Positions 29,974 to 33,392 of a stretch of 33,392 bases of DNA are shown one piece after another. This stretch comes from UCB2 sp964475735 (lineage in GTDB: Bacteria > Chloroflexota > Dehalococcoidia > Tepidiformales > Tepidiformaceae): NCBI GenBank assembly GCA_964475735.1, contig CAYYYI010000013.1, forward strand, positions 1-33,392. Reading direction: 5' to 3'. Under the pieces are notes generated by a model. It made no database searches, was not told the DNA's origin, and saw nothing but the letters and a program-made list of their open reading frames with translations. Each line of letters starts with the position of its first letter. Positions within the stretch are counted from its first letter, which is position 1. Made by a program: the position numbers and the translations under genes.

Positions 29974-31895
29974 TACGAAAGCCCCCCTTCCGATGGGCGC
30001 ACCTGCGGTGGCGCCAGCGGCCGCGAAGGCGGCATCGCCTTCGGGCCCTCGGTCTCAACCGGCTGCCCACCAGCGCCATCGGGGCTTCTCACGCCCCGGC
30101 CCAGCGCCTCCTCCTGGTCTTTCAGTTCCAGGTCATAGATGCGGCGGTAGAGGCCTTCCTGCTGCAGCAGCTCGGCGTGCTTGCCGTGCTGCACCACTCG
30201 GCCGCGGTCGAGCACGATGATCTGGTCCGCCCGCATGATCGTTCGCAGGCGTTGTGCGATCACGAACGTCGTGCGGCCCTCCATCAGTTCGTGAAGGGCC
30301 TGCTGGATGAGGAACTCCGTCTGCGCGTCCACGCTCGATGTCGAGTCGTCGAAGATGAGGATCTTCGGGTCCAGGAGCAGCGTCCGAGCGATGGCGATGC
30401 GCTGCTTCTGCCCGCCCGAAAGCGTCACGCCGCGCTCCCCCACCCACTCGTCGTACCCGTAGGGCAGGCTCATGATGAAGTCGTGGATGCGGGCTGCCTT
30501 TGCCGCGCGCTCGATCTCTTCCTGCGTCGCGCCGGGCTTCCCGTAGGAGATGTTGTCGCGGATGGTGCCAATGAACAGGAACACGTCCTGCTGCACGATG
30601 CCGATGTTCCGCCGCAACGAATCGAGCGTCACGTCGCGCACGTCGTGGCCATCAATGAGCACGCGGCCATCACTCACGTCGTAGAAACGCGGGATGAGGT
30701 TCACGATGGTCGACTTCCCGCTTCCCGTCGGCCCAAGCAGAGCGATCACCTCGCCGGGCTTCGCGTCGATGCTCACCTCGCTCAGCACAGGGCTGGCGCT
30801 CTCATAGCCAAACGACACGTGGTCGAAGACGACGTGTCCCTTTGCGGACGGCAGAGCCTCAGCGCCCGGCTTCTCCTGGACCGCCGACTGCGCGTCAATG
30901 AGTTCGAACACCCTCTCGGCGGAACTGATGCAGCGCGCGACGATGTTGATGACGAAGCCAAGCGTCCGGACGGGAAGCTGCAGCAGGTTCAACCACAGGG
31001 TGAAGGTCAGGAGGTCGGCCGGGGCAAGGCTTCCCTTCGAGATGAGGATGGCGCCGACACCCACCGTGAGCCCGATCTGAGCCGCCGAAACGCCCTGCAT
31101 CAGGGGCTGGTGCCGCGCCATCTGCGTGGCCTGCCAGTAGCTCAGGTCGGCCTGCTTCTGGGCCTTCTCGCGGAACTTCTCACTCTCAAACGGTTCCCGG
31201 CTGAACGCCTTCACCACGCGGATACCCGTGAGCCCCTCTTCGGCGACCTGCGTCACCTCCGCCTGGTTCTGCTGGATCTGCATCCAGATCGGGCGCATGC
31301 GCGTGCTCACCAGGATGGAGCGCCAGGCCAGGATCGGCAGGCTGATGAAGCTGACAAGCGCCAGCTGCCAGTTGATGACGAGCATGCCCCCCATGGCGAT
31401 GAGCAGGATGAGGACCACGTAACCCAGCCGCAACGCTCCCATGTTCACGAACATGCGGATGGCCTCCACGTCCTGCGTGGAGCGCGACATCACCTGCCCC
31501 GATTCCACCTTGTCGTGGTAGGCGTAGCTGAGCCGCTGGAGGTTGTTGTAGATGTCGTTGCGGATGTCATACGCCACCCGCTGCCCGGTTGATTCGCCCA
31601 GGAACTGCTGCCCGAAAGTCGCAATCCCGCGCCCGACGGCAAAGAGGATGATGCCCAGGCCTGCGTAGATGAGCAGCTTCTCGTTGCCATCGAGCCCGAT
31701 CAGCCGGTAGCGCGTCTCACCGCCGGAAGTCTGGTACGCCTCCTCCACCGGCTTCAGGCCCAGGTCGATCGCGTAGCGGATGGCCAGCGGGCTGACCATC
31801 ACGAATGCCCCGGCCAGCAGCACACACACCCATGCGAGCATGAGCTGCCACTTGTAGGGCTTGAGGTAGTGAATAAGCCTCAGTAGATACTTCAA
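29973..31895 (-). CDS. ABC exporter subunit A (degenerate ATPase site)
   Basis: A 640-residue half-transporter from TTG at 31895, chosen because GGGAG lies about 9 nt upstream and MKYLLRLIHYLKPYKWQLML is the usual exporter N-terminus; a GTG at 31928 falls before the promoter. Six membrane helices occupy about residues 15-320. The ATPase domain has Walker A GPTGSGKST and an intact LSGGQ signature, but the Walker B reads ILIFDDSTSS with Asp in place of the catalytic Glu, and the H-loop reads FVIAQRLRTI with Gln in place of His. This is the hallmark of the non-hydrolysing site of heterodimeric exporters. The C-terminal tail is polar and proline-rich. Substrate unknown; drugs or lipids are likely. 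Confidence 0.92.
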   Translation of the reverse strand: MKYLLRLIHYLKPYKWQLMLAWVCVLLAGAFVMVSPLAIRYAIDLGLKPVEEAYQTSGGETRYRLIGLDGNEKLLIYAGLGIILFAVGRGIATFGQQFLGESTGQRVAYDIRNDIYNNLQRLSYAYHDKVESGQVMSRSTQDVEAIRMFVNMGALRLGYVVLILLIAMGGMLVINWQLALVSFISLPILAWRSILVSTRMRPIWMQIQQNQAEVTQVAEEGLTGIRVVKAFSREPFESEKFREKAQKQADLSYWQATQMARHQPLMQGVSAAQIGLTVGVGAILISKGSLAPADLLTFTLWLNLLQLPVRTLGFVINIVARCISSAERVFELIDAQSAVQEKPGAEALPSAKGHVVFDHVSFGYESASPVLSEVSIDAKPGEVIALLGPTGSGKSTIVNLIPRFYDVSDGRVLIDGHDVRDVTLDSLRRNIGIVQQDVFLFIGTIRDNISYGKPGATQEEIERAAKAARIHDFIMSLPYGYDEWVGERGVTLSGGQKQRIAIARTLLLDPKILIFDDSTSSVDAQTEFLIQQALHELMEGRTTFVIAQRLRTIMRADQIIVLDRGRVVQHGKHAELLQQEGLYRRIYDLELKDQEEALGRGVRSPDGAGGQPVETEGPKAMPPSRPLAPPQVRPSEGGLS

Positions 31896-31918
31896 AGCGC
31901 GTCGCTCCCGAGAATCCG

Positions 31919-31927
31919 AGCCTAGCA
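31919..31927 (-). promoter_or_regulatory. Extended -10 box of the ABC exporter operon
   Basis: TGCTAGGCT on the minus strand fits TGnTAnnnT. Transcription would start near 31912 and leave a 17-nt leader with the Shine-Dalgarno GGGAG before the TTG at 31895. Confidence 0.5.
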
Positions 31928-31945
31928 CACCTTAACGTTTAGGTG
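31928..31945. promoter_or_regulatory. 18-bp palindromic operator in the exporter promoter
   Basis: CACCTTAACGTTTAGGTG reads CACCTAAACGTTAAGGTG on the other strand: 16 of 18 positions are symmetric. It abuts the extended -10 box on its upstream side, an ideal place for a repressor. The AACGTT centre with AGGTG arms is reminiscent of MarR- or TetR-type sites. No regulator gene is adjacent in this window. Confidence 0.65.
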
Positions 31946-32020
31946 AAGTTTGCGCGACGCAAAGGATCCACCCCCTGCCGCCCTCGCGGAGGCGGCCCCG
32001 CCAACCCCGCCGGCCTGCCC

Positions 32021-32185
32021 TCAGAGGCGCGCGATGAGCGGCCTGACCACTTCTTCGCCGGCCTTCAATTCCTGCCGCATGGCGTAGTTCTCGGTTTTGC
32101 CGGCTTCCATGCGCAGGTTCCCGAGAAACCTTTCCAGGATCTCCTTGAGAAGGGCCGCCTCAGATGCTTCCAGCTTCAGTTCCAT
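32021..32185 (-). CDS. Small hypothetical protein (54 residues)
   Basis: Short ORF from ATG 32185, with AAAGGAG about 9 nt upstream, too good to be chance. The product (MELKLEASEAALLKEILERF ... VVRPLIARL) is charged and strongly helical, with a Glu/Leu-rich amphipathic first helix. No cysteine or membrane segment. It starts 45 bp after the stop of the DUF302 gene on the same strand, so the two are probably cotranscribed. I do not recognise the family. It could be a dimerising or partner protein. Confidence 0.65.
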   Translation of the reverse strand: MELKLEASEAALLKEILERFLGNLRMEAGKTENYAMRQELKAGEEVVRPLIARL

Positions 32186-32230
32186 CTTGCAGGGCTCCTT
32201 TCCCGGGGTTGCTACCGGCCCGGGGCCGGG

Positions 32231-32647
32231 TCAGCTTTCCGTGAGCGAATTGAGGGCCTTCACGAGGAGCGCCTTCGCTTCTCGCGCCACCTCGGCCACG
32301 GCCGCGTTCTGCACGATTCCCATCGCCGCCTCCGGGTCCATCGCCTCGACGATCGTCCCGCCCTCCCCTTCGCGAACCACCACGTTGCAGGGCAGCAGCA
32401 GGCCCACTTCCGGCTCCGCCTCAAGCGCCCGGTGCGAAAGCCGCGGGTTGCACGCGCCGAGGATGATGTACGGTTCCACGTCCACATCGATCTTGCTCTT
32501 CAGCACCGACTTCACGTCGATCTCCGTGAGCACTCCGAAGCCCACCTCCTTCAGAGCTTCCCTCGTGCGGTGGATCGCCTGGTCGTAGGGCATGTCCAGC
32601 CGCCTGCGGATGCCGTAGGTGCGGTGTTCAATTGCCGTCGTCGCCAT
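32231..32647 (-). CDS. DUF302 domain protein
   Basis: A 138-residue protein from ATG 32647, with GGGGAGG 8 nt upstream. The DUF302 fold is clear from YDQAIHRTREALKEVGFGVL, the TEIDVKSVLKSKI stretch, YIILGACNPRLSHRALEAEP and LLLPCNVVVREGEGGTIVEA. The last has the conserved LLPCNVVV. DUF302 proteins are widespread, small and of unknown role; some may bind metal or act in sulfur and redox metabolism. Longer readings of this frame far upstream are not supported, because they would cross the divergent acyl-CoA dehydrogenase gene. It is first in a two-gene unit with the 54-residue protein. Confidence 0.9.
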   Translation of the reverse strand: MATTAIEHRTYGIRRRLDMPYDQAIHRTREALKEVGFGVLTEIDVKSVLKSKIDVDVEPYIILGACNPRLSHRALEAEPEVGLLLPCNVVVREGEGGTIVEAMDPEAAMGIVQNAAVAEVAREAKALLVKALNSLTES

Positions 32648-32836
32648 TGTCTGACCTCCCCGGCCGTACCGGCCTGCACCAATGAGGTTAGCCTGCGCCG
32701 TCAAGCATGGACAGGCCCCGCGGCCGCTTTGTGCGGGACCTTCGGACCGTCTCTGGGCCGCTGTGGCCAGCCTTTGCAGGTTCCTTCGAACAGGGCTAAC
32801 GTTTCCGCGTATCCAATCGCGCTCGGAGGCTCTGCC

Positions 32837-33392
32837 ATGGACTTTCGCGACAACCCCCAGGAGGCCGCCTTCCGCAGGGTCGTTTCTGACTTCCTCGATG
32901 CCGAATTCCCGAAGGAACTGGGGAACCGGCCTGAGGAATGGGGCCTCTTCAACGCCGGGGGCCGCATGAACGCCGAGTACCGCGACTGGATGAGGGGCTG
33001 GAACCAGAAGCTCAACGCCCGCGGCTGGGCTGCTCCCGCGTGGCCGAAGGAGTACGGGGGTGGGGGCCTCTCCGTGAAGGAGCAGTTCATCCTCAGCGAG
33101 GAGTTCGCATGGCGGCGGGCGCCCCGCCCGGGCGGCATCGGCCGCGGCTGGACGGGGCCCACGATCATGATGTACGGGACCCCGGAACAGAAGGCCGAAT
33201 ACCTGCCGAAGATCCTCAGCGGCGAGCACTTCTGGTGCCAGCTCTTCAGCGAGCCCGGCGCCGGCTCCGACCTGGCGAGCCTGCAGACGCGCGCTGTGCG
33301 CGACGGCGACGACTACGTGATCAACGGTCAGAAGATCTGGACCTCTGGCGGGCATGCCGCGGACATGGGAATCCTGCTCGCACGCACCAACC
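32837..33392 (+). CDS. Acyl-CoA dehydrogenase, N-terminal part (cut by the window end)
   Basis: The start ATG at 32837 has GGAGG about 8 nt upstream. The 185 codons seen run through the N-terminal helical domain (ending at the start of the middle beta domain), with APAWPKEYGGGGLS, then WCQLFSEPGAGSDLASLQTR, the FAD/substrate signature of the family, and INGQKIWTSG. It oxidises acyl-CoA to 2-enoyl-CoA with transfer of electrons to ETF. The C-terminal half with the catalytic glutamate lies outside. The GGIGRGWTGPTIMMYG segment suggests the large subfamily used for branched or cyclic substrates. Consistent with the MaoC and CoA-transferase genes at 19853-23018. Confidence 0.93.
   Translation, partial: MDFRDNPQEAAFRRVVSDFLDAEFPKELGNRPEEWGLFNAGGRMNAEYRDWMRGWNQKLNARGWAAPAWPKEYGGGGLSVKEQFILSEEFAWRRAPRPGGIGRGWTGPTIMMYGTPEQKAEYLPKILSGEHFWCQLFSEPGAGSDLASLQTRAVRDGDDYVINGQKIWTSGGHAADMGILLARTN

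Noticed and set aside
29769..31592. Long plus-strand open frame opposite the ABC exporter
   Set aside because: Composition is shadow-like (many Arg, His, Asp, no domain), and the minus-strand ABC protein has full motifs.
32648..32836. Possible RNA gene between DUF302 and the acyl-CoA dehydrogenase
   Set aside because: The 189 bp contain only GC-rich sequence and two divergent Shine-Dalgarno sites; no stable conserved structure recognised.
32231..33355. DUF302 gene with a start far upstream (374 codons)
   Set aside because: The extra part is antisense to the acyl-CoA dehydrogenase; the ATG at 32647 has its own Shine-Dalgarno sequence.
1..33392. tRNA, rRNA and CRISPR arrays
   Set aside because: No GGTTCGANTC-type T-loop context with acceptor stem, no rRNA core sequence and no regularly spaced repeats were seen on either strand.

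Overview
The window is a GC-rich (by eye about two thirds G+C), gene-dense bacterial scaffold with three 100-N gaps, so it is probably a metagenome-assembled or draft genome. GTG and TTG starts are common and many neighbouring genes overlap by 4 bp. The gene content (ResA/ResB, SHOCT protein, MshA-like glycosyltransferase with a PIG-L deacetylase, hotdog hydratases with a CoA-transferase, heterodimeric ABC exporter) and many apparently leaderless promoters suggest a Chloroflexota bacterium, perhaps of the Dehalococcoidia/Tepidiforma type. That assignment is an inference; no rRNA or tRNA gene is present to confirm it.

Layout. 116-4904 (+): a thioredoxin-like ResA/TlpA and ResB (cytochrome c maturation), folE, a BioF2-type GNAT protein and a small membrane protein. 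5025-7187 (+): a GT4 glycosyltransferase and a PIG-L deacetylase. 7215-9992 (-): a SHOCT membrane protein, a lipoprotein nuclease, a kinase-like phosphotransferase and a 56-residue zinc ribbon. 10246-14295: a HerA-like ATPase, a remnant of a zinc metallopeptidase, an SDR and an aldo/keto reductase broken by a gap. 14400-17338: a decayed transposase remnant followed by two tandem paralogous glycosyltransferases. 17354-18410: a 128-bp MITE-like element that supplies the stop codon of a CorA transporter. 18490-23018 (+): an MFS exporter, then two MaoC-type hotdog proteins and a CoA-transferase, a probable acyl-CoA pathway. 23028-23882 (-): an RmlD-like reductase.

23986-24493 holds the most striking item. 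A very well conserved cyclic di-AMP (ydaO/yuaA) riboswitch precedes a single 60-residue zinc-ribbon protein whose Shine-Dalgarno sequence can be sequestered by a hairpin; a second hairpin closes the unit. This is an unusual target for the riboswitch class.

24492-33392: a PaaI-type thioesterase, a PadR regulator overlapping an MFS gene (gap inside PadR), PRPP synthetase, a heterodimeric ABC exporter operon with complementary degenerate ATP sites and an 18-bp palindromic operator in its promoter, a DUF302 protein with a 54-residue partner, and an acyl-CoA dehydrogenase cut by the window end.

Across the window at least nine genes have a TAnnnT -10 box 6-9 nt in front of the start codon and no Shine-Dalgarno sequence, the arrangement expected for leaderless mRNAs. 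Functions are assigned from motifs read by eye; no database search was run.
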